Below, piece after piece: positions 32,945 to 43,823 of a DNA stretch of 64,000 bases. Position numbers and translations under genes: made by a program. Origin of the DNA: G963668605 sp963668605 (GTDB lineage: Bacteria > Acidobacteriota > Terriglobia > Bryobacterales > Bryobacteraceae); NCBI GenBank assembly GCA_963668605.1, contig OY764903.1, positions 3,968,001-4,032,000 on the forward strand. Reading direction: 5' to 3'. The notes beneath the pieces were generated by a model, which searched no databases, had not been told where the DNA came from, and was given only the letters and a program-made list of their open reading frames with translations. Numbering within the stretch: position 1 is the stretch's first letter; the number at the start of each line of letters is the position of its first letter.

Positions 32945-35900
32945 ATGAGAATGCAAAGTTCCTGGATGCCGGCGTGTGTCACCGCCCTGTGCGTCCTGAG
33001 CCTGTCGGCTCCCGCACAGGAACTGGGAAGCGCGGCTGTCAACGGCACAGTAATGGACGACAGCGGTGCGGCAGTGCCCCAGGCCGCGGTGCTGCTCCAC
33101 GATAATGGCCGCGGCCTGGACCGCACCACGTCCACGAATCTCGCCGGACGGTTTGCGTTCCCCACCGTTCCCGCCGGCAGCTATATCTTGCGTGTCTCCA
33201 AACAGGGTTTCGACGCTCACGAGATCACCAACTTTAACGTCGCAGTGGGGCAGCGCGCCGCCGTCGATGTCGTGCTCAAAGTGGGAGATGTGAGCACTGT
33301 GCTGACGGTCTCAGGCGAACGAAGTATTCTGCTCGAAACTGAGTCCAACACAGTCGGCACGGTAGTCGATTCGGCACGCTTGGAAGAACTGCCGCTTAAC
33401 GGACGCAATTTTCTGCAACTCGCTCTGCTCGCCGCGGGATCGAATGATGCCGTCGGCCGCGCCGCGGTCGCCGACCAGACCGGTCACCCGGGGCGCGAGG
33501 TTGTGATTGGAGGCAATCTGGCCGGCGCTACCGGTTATACAGTCAATGGCATAGCCGTGCGTGGAGGTCGCCTCGGCGAACTGGCTCTGAGCTTATCGGT
33601 CGCTGGGATTGATCAATTCAAGGTGCAGCAGAGCTTCTTTATGCCCGACCAGGGTCCCAACCCCGGCCTGGTAAACGTGACCACCAAGGGAGGTGGCAAC
33701 GGCGTCCACGGACAGGCCTTCGAATTCGTGCGCAATCAGATTATGGACGCGCGCAATTTCTTCGCTCCCGCGCCTGAAAACCTGCACCGCAACCAGTTCG
33801 GATTCGCCATCGGCGGACCCATAGTGAAGGACCGCATATGGTTCTACGGAAACTACGAAGGATTGCGCAACATAACGGCGTTCTCCGCGCGTGCGTACAC
33901 GCCCACGCAGGCCATGTTCGGCGGCGATATGCGCGAAGTCCTGCCGGCGCAGATCTACGATCCGGCCACCTATTCGCCGGATACCGGCAGGCGTCTACCA
34001 TTCGCCAATAACCTCATTCCGGCGAACCGCATCAACCCGGTATCCAAGCGGCTGCTCGATTACTACATCCCGGGCACCAGCCTGACACAGACTCAGAACG
34101 TCTTCCGGAATCCCCGTAACACTCTCACTGACGATCAGGCGAGCCTGCGCGTGGATGCGGCTTTGACGCAGCGGCAGAACATTTTCGGACAGATGATCTA
34201 CCAAACCTCGCCTGCGGTGCAGCCTGGCATCATGCCGCTAACCGGCCTTACCTATCCGCTTGAGACGCAGCTCGGCATGGTACAGCATACATTCACGGTG
34301 CGCGCCAATCTGGTCAACACGTTACGCGTTGGTATGGTCCGCAACCTCTCTCTGCAAGGAAATCAGGGACGCGATTCCGGCGTTCTGCTGCCGCAGATCG
34401 GCATTCAGAACGCTTATGACGACCGTGGCATCACCGGCATCTCCTTTCAGGAATACAGCGGATTCGGCCGCGCCGATGGCGATCTCGGCAACATCGACAA
34501 CAGCTACCAGGCGGACGAGGGCGTCAATTACACTCGCGGCACGCACAATCTCCAGTTCGGCGCCAGCGTGCGGTACATGCGCACGTGGCAGCAGAACGCC
34601 AACGGGGCTGCCCACGGGAACCTGGGATTCCAGCCTACTTTTTCCGCGCAGCTCGCCCCGGACAAGCAGGGACGCCCCACGCCGGTGAAAGGTACCGGCA
34701 ACTCGTTCGCTGATTTCCTGCTGGGCATGAACACCACTGGCAACCTGAAGGGCTTGCCGATGCTCCCGTACCGCTACTCGCAGGTGATGCCCTATCTTCA
34801 GGACACTTGGAAACTCAACCGCACTTTGACTCTTAACTACGGCATTTCCTGGTTCTTCGCCACGGTTCCGGATCCGCAGGGATTCGCGCGCCAGATGGCA
34901 CACGGCTTCGATCCGCGCACCGGGCTTCTCACCTACGCCGCGCTGGGCGAGATCGACCCCAAGCTGGTCCGCACGCGGTACGGAAATTTTACCCCTCGGA
35001 TGGGCTTGGCGTGGCAGCCGCGGTTCCTGCCGCATACGGTTGTACGCGGCGGCGTGGGGGTCTACTACAGCGACACGCGCTTGCTCGAACTGCAGTTCGG
35101 CATGACGGGCCCACCCTTCGCGGACGGCATCGACGCGATTAACACGCCCACCGATCCCTTCCCCAAATACGTGCTTGGACTAAACCTGTTCCCTCCCACG
35201 CCGACTGCGCCGCTGGACAAGAACTATGCCGCCACAGTGCAAAACTCCGCGCCGCGGTTCATCAATCCAGACGGCCGGACGCCTTACATGCAACAGTGGA
35301 ACCTTTCGATCCAGCACACCTTCGGCGGTAACAACCTGCTCGAACTCGCCTATCTCGGGTCAAGCAATCACCGGCTGCAAAACCGCTACGACTCGAACCA
35401 GTGCGCGGTAGGCCCCGACCTGTACTGCGACAAATCCAAGATGCCTTACTGGCGGTACACGAGCCTGGCCACGGCGGATTTCAACGGGAACTCCTCTTAC
35501 AACGCGATGCTGACAAAGCTCGAGCACCGCTTGGCCGCTGGTCTGAGCGCACGGTTCGAATATACGTTCGCCAAGGCGATGGACGATGCCTACGAGGGCG
35601 GCGGCACAACCAATAACCAGATCGTTTCCTGCCGGCGTTGCGACAAATCGGTGGCGGCCTTCGACGTCCGCCACCGCGCCGTGCTGAGTGCACTCTACGA
35701 TCTCCCGTTCGGGAAGGGCCGCCGCTTCAGTTTGGCAGGGTCGCACACGGCCGACCTAGCCCTTGGCGGCTGGACGGTCACTTCCATCGCTACATTCCAG
35801 ACCGGGAATCCGTTTGTCATAAGTACGCCCAGCCGCGCCGGAGCTTCCTATGCCGACAACCGTCCCAATCGGGTGTGTGACGGCAGCAACCCCAGTCTTG

Positions 35901-36220
35901 CCGGCGACCTCCGCGGCAACGGATTCCGCTACTTCGATACAGGCTGTTTTCAACTGCCCGCAACCGGTTACTTTGGGAATTCCGGCCGAAATGTAATTTA
36001 CGGCCCAGGCAGAAACAATTTCGATGTAGGCATCCAGAAATATTTCCCGGTGCCGCTGCGTGAAGGCATGCGACTTCAGTTCCGCGGCGAGTTATTCAAT
36101 GCGTTCAACCACGCGCAGTTCAACGATCCGAACGGCAATGTGGGGAACTCCAACTTCGGCAAGGTGATGAGCGCCAAAGCGCCGCGGCTGGTGCAACTCG
36201 GCCTGAAGCTGCTTTTCTAG
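32945..36220 (+). CDS. TonB-dependent receptor A
   Basis: This 1,091-residue outer-membrane protein has a signal peptide ending near SAPAQ. A carboxypeptidase-regulatory-like sandwich follows (about 28-115; NGTVMDDSGAAVPQAAV), then a plug domain with LEELPLNGRNFLQLALLAAG. A long beta-barrel rich in aromatic-ended strands ends in LGLKLLF, a typical terminal Phe. It should import a glycan or chelate with TonB energy. It lies inside the segment bounded by the two 1-kb direct repeats and differs clearly from receptor B, whose 5' end precedes it. A sulfatase gene starts 18 bases downstream and is probably co-transcribed. Confidence 0.92.
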   Translation: MRMQSSWMPACVTALCVLSLSAPAQELGSAAVNGTVMDDSGAAVPQAAVLLHDNGRGLDRTTSTNLAGRFAFPTVPAGSYILRVSKQGFDAHEITNFNVAVGQRAAVDVVLKVGDVSTVLTVSGERSILLETESNTVGTVVDSARLEELPLNGRNFLQLALLAAGSNDAVGRAAVADQTGHPGREVVIGGNLAGATGYTVNGIAVRGGRLGELALSLSVAGIDQFKVQQSFFMPDQGPNPGLVNVTTKGGGNGVHGQAFEFVRNQIMDARNFFAPAPENLHRNQFGFAIGGPIVKDRIWFYGNYEGLRNITAFSARAYTPTQAMFGGDMREVLPAQIYDPATYSPDTGRRLPFANNLIPANRINPVSKRLLDYYIPGTSLTQTQNVFRNPRNTLTDDQASLRVDAALTQRQNIFGQMIYQTSPAVQPGIMPLTGLTYPLETQLGMVQHTFTVRANLVNTLRVGMVRNLSLQGNQGRDSGVLLPQIGIQNAYDDRGITGISFQEYSGFGRADGDLGNIDNSYQADEGVNYTRGTHNLQFGASVRYMRTWQQNANGAAHGNLGFQPTFSAQLAPDKQGRPTPVKGTGNSFADFLLGMNTTGNLKGLPMLPYRYSQVMPYLQDTWKLNRTLTLNYGISWFFATVPDPQGFARQMAHGFDPRTGLLTYAALGEIDPKLVRTRYGNFTPRMGLAWQPRFLPHTVVRGGVGVYYSDTRLLELQFGMTGPPFADGIDAINTPTDPFPKYVLGLNLFPPTPTAPLDKNYAATVQNSAPRFINPDGRTPYMQQWNLSIQHTFGGNNLLELAYLGSSNHRLQNRYDSNQCAVGPDLYCDKSKMPYWRYTSLATADFNGNSSYNAMLTKLEHRLAAGLSARFEYTFAKAMDDAYEGGGTTNNQIVSCRRCDKSVAAFDVRHRAVLSALYDLPFGKGRRFSLAGSHTADLALGGWTVTSIATFQTGNPFVISTPSRAGASYADNRPNRVCDGSNPSLAGDLRGNGFRYFDTGCFQLPATGYFGNSGRNVIYGPGRNNFDVGIQKYFPVPLREGMRLQFRGELFNAFNHAQFNDPNGNVGNSNFGKVMSAKAPRLVQLGLKLLF

Positions 36221-36238
36221 TCTGCAGGAGCAAATACT

Positions 36239-37921
36239 GTGAACCGTCGCCAGTTTCTGATCGGCTCCGGGGCCGCCCCGACATGGGCGCAACGTTCGGG
36301 CCGCCGCCCCTCGGGGCGGCCTAATGTTCTCCTACTGTTCGCGGATCAGTTCCGCTATGATGCGATGGGTTGTGCAGGCAATACGGTCGTCCGCACGCCC
36401 TGCTTGGATGAACTGGCGCGTAGCGGGATGCGCTTTACGCACGCCCTCACACCGACGCCTGTGTGCGTCGCCGCGCGGATGAGCCTGATCACGGGACAGC
36501 GCGCAGCGCACACGCACTGGATGAGCAACTCCAAGCTACCCGGCCCCGTCCCCGTTCTACCCACCCTCATGCAGACTTTGGAAGAAGCGGGCTACCGCAC
36601 CCACGCTGCTGGCAAAATGCACTTCCACGGCCTCCATTACGGCTTGAACCGGCTCGACTCGATGGAGGAAATCTGTAACCATCGCTGCGATGACGATTAC
36701 CTGATGTTCCTAAAGGAGCGGCGCATCCGCACCCGCAATCCGCAGGGCATCCGCGACCTGCTGTACTTTCAGCCCCAGACATCCGGTCTTGACGAGCCGG
36801 TTTCGCAAAACGCCTGGGTGGCGGACCGCTCGGTCCACTTTCTCCGCGAGCACGCTCGCTACCGGAAAGGGCGGCCTTTTTTTCTATGGTCCTCGTGGAC
36901 AGCGCCGCATCCCCCGTTCGCACCGTGCGAGCCCTATGCCTCCATGTACGAACCCGGCAATATGCCGCTCCCCGTGTACGTCGACCGCCCGATCGCCACG
37001 CTGCCCTCGCCGGCATGGAAGCATCGTGCCCGCTTGGACGGCGCGCATCTCGATCCGGACCGCATCCGCCGAATTAAGGCGCTGTATTATGGCCAGGTCT
37101 CGCACGTTGACGCGGCGATCGGCCGGGTGCTGAGCGAACTGGAACAGCTCGGGCTGGCCGATAACACCGTGGTTGTGTTCAGCAGCGATCATGGCGAAAT
37201 GATGGGCGATCACGGCCTTTCCCAAAAGTTCGTTCCCTACGAGGCGTCGGTACGCGTTCCCCTGCTGATGCGGTGGTCCGGGCACACGGCGGCGGGCCAG
37301 GTTTCGAGCGACCTGGTGGCCACCACGGACCTACTGCCCACGTTCCTGAGTGCAGCGGGTATCGAGTATCCCGGCGATGCGCAGCAACTGGCCGGGACCA
37401 GCTTGCTGTCCGGCAGAGCGTCGCGCCGCAACGCCTTTTTCGTCGATTACGGCCAAGGCAGCGAACGTTGGATCTCTGTACGCACGCGCCGCCACAAGTA
37501 CGCGCTCTGGGCCGCCGGCGGCGCGGAAGAACTTTACGATTTGGATTCTGACCCGCAGGAGCGGCATAACCTCGCGCTCGCAGATCCCGCGCTCGCTGCC
37601 GAGTTCCGTGCTCGCGCCATCGCGTGGGAAAAGGAAAACGGCCTCGCATCGTCTTTCGAGAGCGGCCGCTGGCGCGTGTTTGTCGAGCCCAAGCCGCCCG
37701 AGCACACGCCTCGAGAGGTCGTGCTCAACGACGGCGACTGGCCCGACAATCTTCCGGCCGATGAAAAGGATATGGTCGAGAGTTACGCGGAGGCATTCAC
37801 CCGTGCCATCGCCAAAGAAACCACGCTTGCGCCGGAGAAATTGAGCCTCCGGCAATACAAGGAGAAAGGCGGGACTCCGCTGCTCGGCACGCCCTGGGAG
37901 GAGGCCTGGAAGCGTGCGTAA
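36239..37921 (+). CDS. Tat-exported sulfatase (choline-sulfatase/arylsulfatase type)
   Basis: This 560-residue enzyme begins at GTG 36239, with AGGAG 8 bases upstream. MNRRQFLIGSGAAPTWAQ is a twin-arginine signal. VLLLFADQFRYDAMG provides metal ligands. Cys76 lies in CVAAR, the Cys-x-Ala variant of the formylglycine motif rather than Cys-x-Pro. FSSDHGEMMGDHG supplies later ligands and is typical of the choline-sulfatase-like group. The C-terminal ~120 residues after LYDLDSDPQERHNLA are longer than average. Adjacency to receptor A suggests that the pair takes up and desulfates one glycan. Confidence 0.9.
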   Translation: MNRRQFLIGSGAAPTWAQRSGRRPSGRPNVLLLFADQFRYDAMGCAGNTVVRTPCLDELARSGMRFTHALTPTPVCVAARMSLITGQRAAHTHWMSNSKLPGPVPVLPTLMQTLEEAGYRTHAAGKMHFHGLHYGLNRLDSMEEICNHRCDDDYLMFLKERRIRTRNPQGIRDLLYFQPQTSGLDEPVSQNAWVADRSVHFLREHARYRKGRPFFLWSSWTAPHPPFAPCEPYASMYEPGNMPLPVYVDRPIATLPSPAWKHRARLDGAHLDPDRIRRIKALYYGQVSHVDAAIGRVLSELEQLGLADNTVVVFSSDHGEMMGDHGLSQKFVPYEASVRVPLLMRWSGHTAAGQVSSDLVATTDLLPTFLSAAGIEYPGDAQQLAGTSLLSGRASRRNAFFVDYGQGSERWISVRTRRHKYALWAAGGAEELYDLDSDPQERHNLALADPALAAEFRARAIAWEKENGLASSFESGRWRVFVEPKPPEHTPREVVLNDGDWPDNLPADEKDMVESYAEAFTRAIAKETTLAPEKLSLRQYKEKGGTPLLGTPWEEAWKRA

Positions 37922-37958
37922 GACAGTGCTGGAAAGCCGGAAGCGGATCTACTCGCAC

Positions 37959-38090
37959 GATGGACGTGAGCAAGATGACGGATACGTTCGCCAGACTTGA
38001 ATGACCACAAAGTCGCGCGAGCACTTCGCTGCCACCATGTCTGGGAGGATTCAGATCGAACAGGAGCAAATCAATCTTGCGCGTTCCATC
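37959..38090 (-). pseudogene. Response-regulator receiver fragment
   Basis: The minus strand here reads KIDLLLFDLNPPRHGGSEVL and then LANVSVILLTSI. This is close to the phospho-acceptor strand (LLxDLNLPxxDG) and the threonine strand of CheY-like receivers. The Asp of FDLN is retained; the Met/Asp after it are His/Gly. No start or full domain is present and the frame continues into unrelated residues. It directly abuts the right-hand 1-kb repeat and looks like a relic carried in with that DNA. Confidence 0.5.
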
Positions 38091-38124
38091 TGTGCCACTT
38101 CCGTTACATAGCTAATCGCTTCTG

Positions 38125-38778
38125 CGCCGGCTTTGCGGACGCTTCCTTGCAGCACGGTAGCTACTTTCAGTTGATCGCCGACTTTGCGGATGTCTTGGGA
38201 GCGGCCTTTCAGACGGAACGAGGACGGCGCTGCGACGACACGCAACGGTTCAACTTTAGTGAGGGCGGTGATCAGCTCTTCGGTCATGCCATCGCAGAAG
38301 TATTCCTGGTTCTTTTCCGGGCTATGGTCGGCAAAAGGGAGGACGGCGATACTGGCGCGAGAAGGGGTCTCCAACTGCTGCGCGAGGGGCGGCAATTTGG
38401 ACGCGGCATCGGAAGCAAGAAAGGCGGCGACGTAGGACCCCTTGGGTACGTCAATGTGAACGGGGTCGCCCCGTCCTTCCGTCTCGTAATATTTCCGCAG
38501 TCGCAGGCGCAAGCGGCCGGCCTCGACGCGCACTATGGGATCGATGCGGGGATCGAAGCTGTCCTTGCGATCGAAGGCCTCTCGCCCGACGACGTACTCC
38601 TTGAGCTGGTGCGGGCAGCCGTCGAGTGAGCGAGTGACGGCAAAGTGAAGAAAGCGGCTGAGACGGTCGGCGCGCGGAACAGCGAGCTCGCGAGAATGCG
38701 CTGCAATTGGGCTTCAACCGCGGCCCGATCCGGGACCGAAGGACCACCCGATTCAGTGGTTTTGATATGTGCCGTCAT
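38125..38778 (-). pseudogene. Truncated, frameshifted copy of the winged-helix/TolB regulator
   Basis: This duplicates the first ~218 codons of the regulator at 30758-32578. A one-base deletion near 38671 (GCGCGCGG against GCGCCGCGG in copy 1) shifts the frame within the N-terminal domain, and homology ends after VRKAG in the TolB-like domain. The protein cannot fold as the parent does. It lies divergently upstream of receptor B, exactly where the intact regulator lies relative to the truncated receptor. Confidence 0.9.
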
Positions 38779-38904
38779 AACGAGCCGCCGGGCTCTGCCG
38801 CGGCGCAAGCCGCTCTTAGGCTACTTAAAGGTATCATTGCCGCTGGAACATCTCAGGCACGCGCTAAGCGATTGAGCTGAAATCGCCTATCACTCGAGAC
38901 GCGT

Positions 38905-38920
38905 GTTACCGTTACGTTAC
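38905..38920 (+). promoter_or_regulatory. Triple GTTAC element, copy 2
   Basis: The same three GTTAC units as at 32705-32720, at the same distance upstream of the receptor ATG (38969). Confidence 0.4.
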
Positions 38921-38968
38921 TGCCGCCCCGAAATAATCCGTGTCAAGATCTTTCCCAGAGGTCACACG

Positions 38969-41900
38969 ATGAAACGATTACTGTGGATTCCAGCAGCCCT
39001 TCTTTCGCTGATGCCCCTTTGGGGCCAGAGCACCAGCGGAACGATCACCGGCACGGTGACGGATCCGACGGACGCCGTAGTGGCCGGCGCCAAGGTGGCG
39101 CTGGTCAGCGAGGATACGAGCGCGCGGCGGGAGGCGGCGACAGACCAGGCGGGAGCATTCACGTTTAACTCGGTCCGCCCGGGCACGTACAGCATTACGA
39201 TCGAGGCCGCGGGTTTCAAGACGATCCAGCGAACGAACGTCGTGCTGACGGCTAACGCGCATCTGCCGATCGCAGCGAAACTGGAGATCGGCGCGGCGGT
39301 AGAGACGATACGTGTGGAAGCACAGGGCGCGACCGTGCAGACCGCGAGTGCAGAGCAGGCCGGGCTGGTGAACGCGACCCAGCTCTCTTCGCTGATGCTG
39401 AAGGGCCGGGATTTCATGGGACTGATCAAGCTGCTGCCCGGGGTGGTGGATACGGCCAACCGCGAATCACCCACGAACAACAGCCTGACCGGCATCAACA
39501 TCCAGGGCGGGCGGCAGGGCACGTACAACCTGACGCTGGACGGGGTAACGAACCTGGACACGGGCAGCAACACGGGTCCGTATTTTGAACCGAGCATGGA
39601 CGCAATCGCCGAAGTGAAGGTACTGCTGTCGAACTTCCAGGCGGAGTACGGAAGGAATTCGGGCGCATCGATCAACGTGGTGATGAAATCGGGCACGCGC
39701 GACTTTCACGGCTCCGGGTATTACTACAAGCGCAACGAGGCGCTGAACGCGAACAACTTTTTCAACAATCTGGCGGGCAGGAAGCGGGAACGATATCGTT
39801 ACGACCTGTTTGGCTTCACGGTAGGCGGGCCGGTGTCTATACCGGGAAAATTCAATCGCGACCGCAACAAGCTCTTCTTTTTCTATTCGCACGAGATCGG
39901 GCCGCAGCGAGTGCCGGTTCCAATCGGGTTCCGCACGGTGCCGACAACCTTGGAGCGCCAAGGAGACTTCTCGCAGACCTTGGAATCGACGGGTGCACTG
40001 ATTGCGATCAAGGATCCGACAACGGGCCAGGTTTTCCCAGGCAACGTGATTCCCAAGAGCCGGGTAAATCCGAATGGGACGGCGCTGCTGAGCTTCTTCC
40101 CTCAGCCGAACATCAGCAGCCCGACGCGACAATACAACTACGTATATACGGACACGATCAACCGCCCGAGGAATTCGGAAATGCTGCGGGTGGATTATGT
40201 GATCAACTCGACTACGACGTTTTACGCGCGCGGCATTCTTAGCCACGAAAAGTTCGAGGGTGGGATCGGCTTCACCGGCACATCGGCGAATTGGCCGCAG
40301 TTTCCTGCGCTGTATGACCTGAAGGGACGCGGGCTGGCGTTCAATCTGACCAAGATATTCAGTCCGAGGGTAGTGAACGAGTTGGTGGCCGGAGTGAACC
40401 GGGGCATGCAGAACCGCGGACCGCTCAGCGACGCGGCTTTGGCGATCAACCAGCGTTCGAAGATCGGATTGGGGACGCTAGGGCAGTTCCACCCGGAGAT
40501 CAATTCGCTGGACATTCTGCCCAACGCGAGTTTCGGCGGCGTACCGAACGCCATCAACATCAACATTGAATCCAAGTTCCCATTCTTGGGGCGCAATAAC
40601 ATCTACAACTTCACCGACAGCCTGAGCGTCGTGCGGGGAGCGCACACGCTAAAGTTCGGCATTTACGTGGAGCCGACATCGCGCAACGCACGGCGCGCCT
40701 CGATATTCCAAGGGCAGTTCGATTTCGGACGGAACGTGAACAACCCGCTGGACACGAACTGGGCCTTTGCCAATGCGGCGCTGGGAAACTTCAACAACTA
40801 CCAGGAATCGGACGCACTGGCGTTCGGACACGGGCGGTTCCATAACGTGGAGTGGTATGTGCAGGATAACTGGAAGGTATCGCGTCGGCTGACGTTGGAT
40901 TACGGGCTGCGCTTCTACCTGATTCCACCAAACTATACCTCGGACAACCGCATGGCGGGTTTCACGCCGGACCGTTGGGATGCGAAGAAAGTGCCACAGT
41001 TGTACCGGCCGGCGGTGGTGGGCGGAAAGCGCCTGGCGTTGAACCCACTGACGGGAGAGACGGGGCCCGAGGTACTGATCGGCGCGTTTGTGCCGGGATC
41101 GGGCGATTTTTACAACGGGATCGTAGTGGCGGGGCAGGACGGATATCCGCGCGGGCTGATCGACAGCCGCGGGCTGATGTTCGGACCGCGCTTCGGCTTC
41201 GCGTATGACGTTTTCGGAAACGGGAAAACGGCGGTCCGGGGCGGTTTCGGGATGTTTTACGACCGAGTGCAAACGGACGTGGCGCTGGAGAACGTGGAGA
41301 ATCCGCCGCTAGAGAACACACCGATCGTGTTCTACAACAGCTTTTCAACGTACCTGCAATCGAAGGGATCGCTATTCCCGAGCGATGTGAAGGGTCTGTC
41401 ACGGGCCGGGGAAGTGCCAAATGTAATGAACTGGAGTTTCGGCATCCAGCAATCGGTGGGGGCAGGCACGGTAGTGGAAGCCGCGTATATCGGGTCGGTA
41501 GGGCGGCACCTGATGGTGCAGCGTAATCTCAATCTGAACCCGTACGGCTCGAACTTCGCGCCCGAGAACCAGGATCCGACGAGTCCGGGCAAGCCGCTGC
41601 CGGTGAATTTTTACCGGCCGTATCCGGGGCTGGCGGGGGTGCTGTATCGCGATTTCTCGAGTTCGTCGAACTACCACTCGCTGCAGGTGCAGGCGAACCG
41701 GCGGTTCGCTCGGCAGTTCCAGTATGGAGCGGCGTGGACGTGGTCAAAAGCGATGAGCTTTGCCGACGGGAATTTCAGCCAGGTGGCGACGTGGGCGCCG
41801 TTGCGGGCGTGGAATTACGGGAAGGCCAACTTCGACCGGACCCACACACTCCAGATTTCCTATACGTGGGACCTGCCGCGGGCAAGCGCCGTGTGGAAGA

Positions 41901-42400
41901 ACCCGGTGGCGAAGGCGGCGTTGGACGGGTGGCAACTCTCTGGGATCTCGACGTTTCAGAGCGGAGCTCCGCAGATGGTGGGTCTGTCGACGACGGACGG
42001 AGCCGACATTGCCGGCGGCGGTGACGGCGTGCGGCCTGTCATGCTCGCAAATCCGGTGTTAGCGAAAGGCGATCGCACGTTCGAGAGGTATTTCAATACA
42101 GAGGCGTTCGGGCGGCCGGCGAAGGGGAGCTTCGGGAACGAGTCGAAGGACGCGTTCCGCGGACCGGGGCTGAACAATTGGGATATTTCACTGCTGAAGA
42201 ACATTCCTCTCGGATCGGAGTCGCGGCGGCTGCAGTTCCGGTGTGAGCTATACAACGCGTGGAACCATACGCAGTTTTCGGCGCTGGACACGTCCGCACG
42301 GTTCTCCCCGGACGGGAAGCAGACGAACACCCGTTTCGGGAGCCTGACGGCGGCGAATCTTGCGCGGCAGGTGCAGTTGTCACTACGCATCCTTTTCTAA
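38969..42400 (+). CDS. TonB-dependent receptor B
   Basis: This 1,143-residue outer-membrane receptor has a signal peptide (MKRLLWIPAALLSLMPLWGQ). A carboxypeptidase-regulatory-like domain follows (about 22-105; GTITGTVTDPTDAVVAGAKV). The plug contains LMLKGRDFMGLIKLLPGVVD, and a large barrel ends in SLRILF. It should import an oligosaccharide or similar ligand. The promoter and first ~57 codons are duplicated in front of receptor A. The enolase-superfamily gene begins two bases after its stop, so the two are co-transcribed. Codons end in G more often than in the housekeeping genes, hinting at a different history. Confidence 0.93.
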   Translation: MKRLLWIPAALLSLMPLWGQSTSGTITGTVTDPTDAVVAGAKVALVSEDTSARREAATDQAGAFTFNSVRPGTYSITIEAAGFKTIQRTNVVLTANAHLPIAAKLEIGAAVETIRVEAQGATVQTASAEQAGLVNATQLSSLMLKGRDFMGLIKLLPGVVDTANRESPTNNSLTGINIQGGRQGTYNLTLDGVTNLDTGSNTGPYFEPSMDAIAEVKVLLSNFQAEYGRNSGASINVVMKSGTRDFHGSGYYYKRNEALNANNFFNNLAGRKRERYRYDLFGFTVGGPVSIPGKFNRDRNKLFFFYSHEIGPQRVPVPIGFRTVPTTLERQGDFSQTLESTGALIAIKDPTTGQVFPGNVIPKSRVNPNGTALLSFFPQPNISSPTRQYNYVYTDTINRPRNSEMLRVDYVINSTTTFYARGILSHEKFEGGIGFTGTSANWPQFPALYDLKGRGLAFNLTKIFSPRVVNELVAGVNRGMQNRGPLSDAALAINQRSKIGLGTLGQFHPEINSLDILPNASFGGVPNAININIESKFPFLGRNNIYNFTDSLSVVRGAHTLKFGIYVEPTSRNARRASIFQGQFDFGRNVNNPLDTNWAFANAALGNFNNYQESDALAFGHGRFHNVEWYVQDNWKVSRRLTLDYGLRFYLIPPNYTSDNRMAGFTPDRWDAKKVPQLYRPAVVGGKRLALNPLTGETGPEVLIGAFVPGSGDFYNGIVVAGQDGYPRGLIDSRGLMFGPRFGFAYDVFGNGKTAVRGGFGMFYDRVQTDVALENVENPPLENTPIVFYNSFSTYLQSKGSLFPSDVKGLSRAGEVPNVMNWSFGIQQSVGAGTVVEAAYIGSVGRHLMVQRNLNLNPYGSNFAPENQDPTSPGKPLPVNFYRPYPGLAGVLYRDFSSSSNYHSLQVQANRRFARQFQYGAAWTWSKAMSFADGNFSQVATWAPLRAWNYGKANFDRTHTLQISYTWDLPRASAVWKNPVAKAALDGWQLSGISTFQSGAPQMVGLSTTDGADIAGGGDGVRPVMLANPVLAKGDRTFERYFNTEAFGRPAKGSFGNESKDAFRGPGLNNWDISLLKNIPLGSESRRLQFRCELYNAWNHTQFSALDTSARFSPDGKQTNTRFGSLTAANLARQVQLSLRILF

Positions 42401-42402
42401 TC

Positions 42403-43734
<1,332 letters not shown>

Positions 43735-43823
43735 AAGGTAAGAGTAGTCGTAGCGACGTGTTGTGCTCGCGAGTATTTGGCCCGTCGGGTTTTTCAATCT
43801 TCAATTCTTGCAGGAGGCTGCTA

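Larger units (their letters stand above)
38125..39138. repeat. Long direct repeat, copy 2
   Basis: About 1,014 bases matching 31924-32938, offset by 6,201 then 6,200 bases because of a single-base deletion. It covers the truncated regulator, the divergent promoter region and the first ~57 codons of receptor B. Here the receptor side is intact and the regulator side is broken, the reverse of copy 1. Recombination between the copies would delete about 6.2 kb and restore one intact regulator/receptor pair. Confidence 0.92.

Noticed and set aside
31924..39138. Reading the 1-kb direct repeats as insertion sequences or a composite transposon
   Set aside because: The repeats contain parts of a regulator and a receptor gene, with no transposase and no terminal inverted repeats, so homologous integration fits better.
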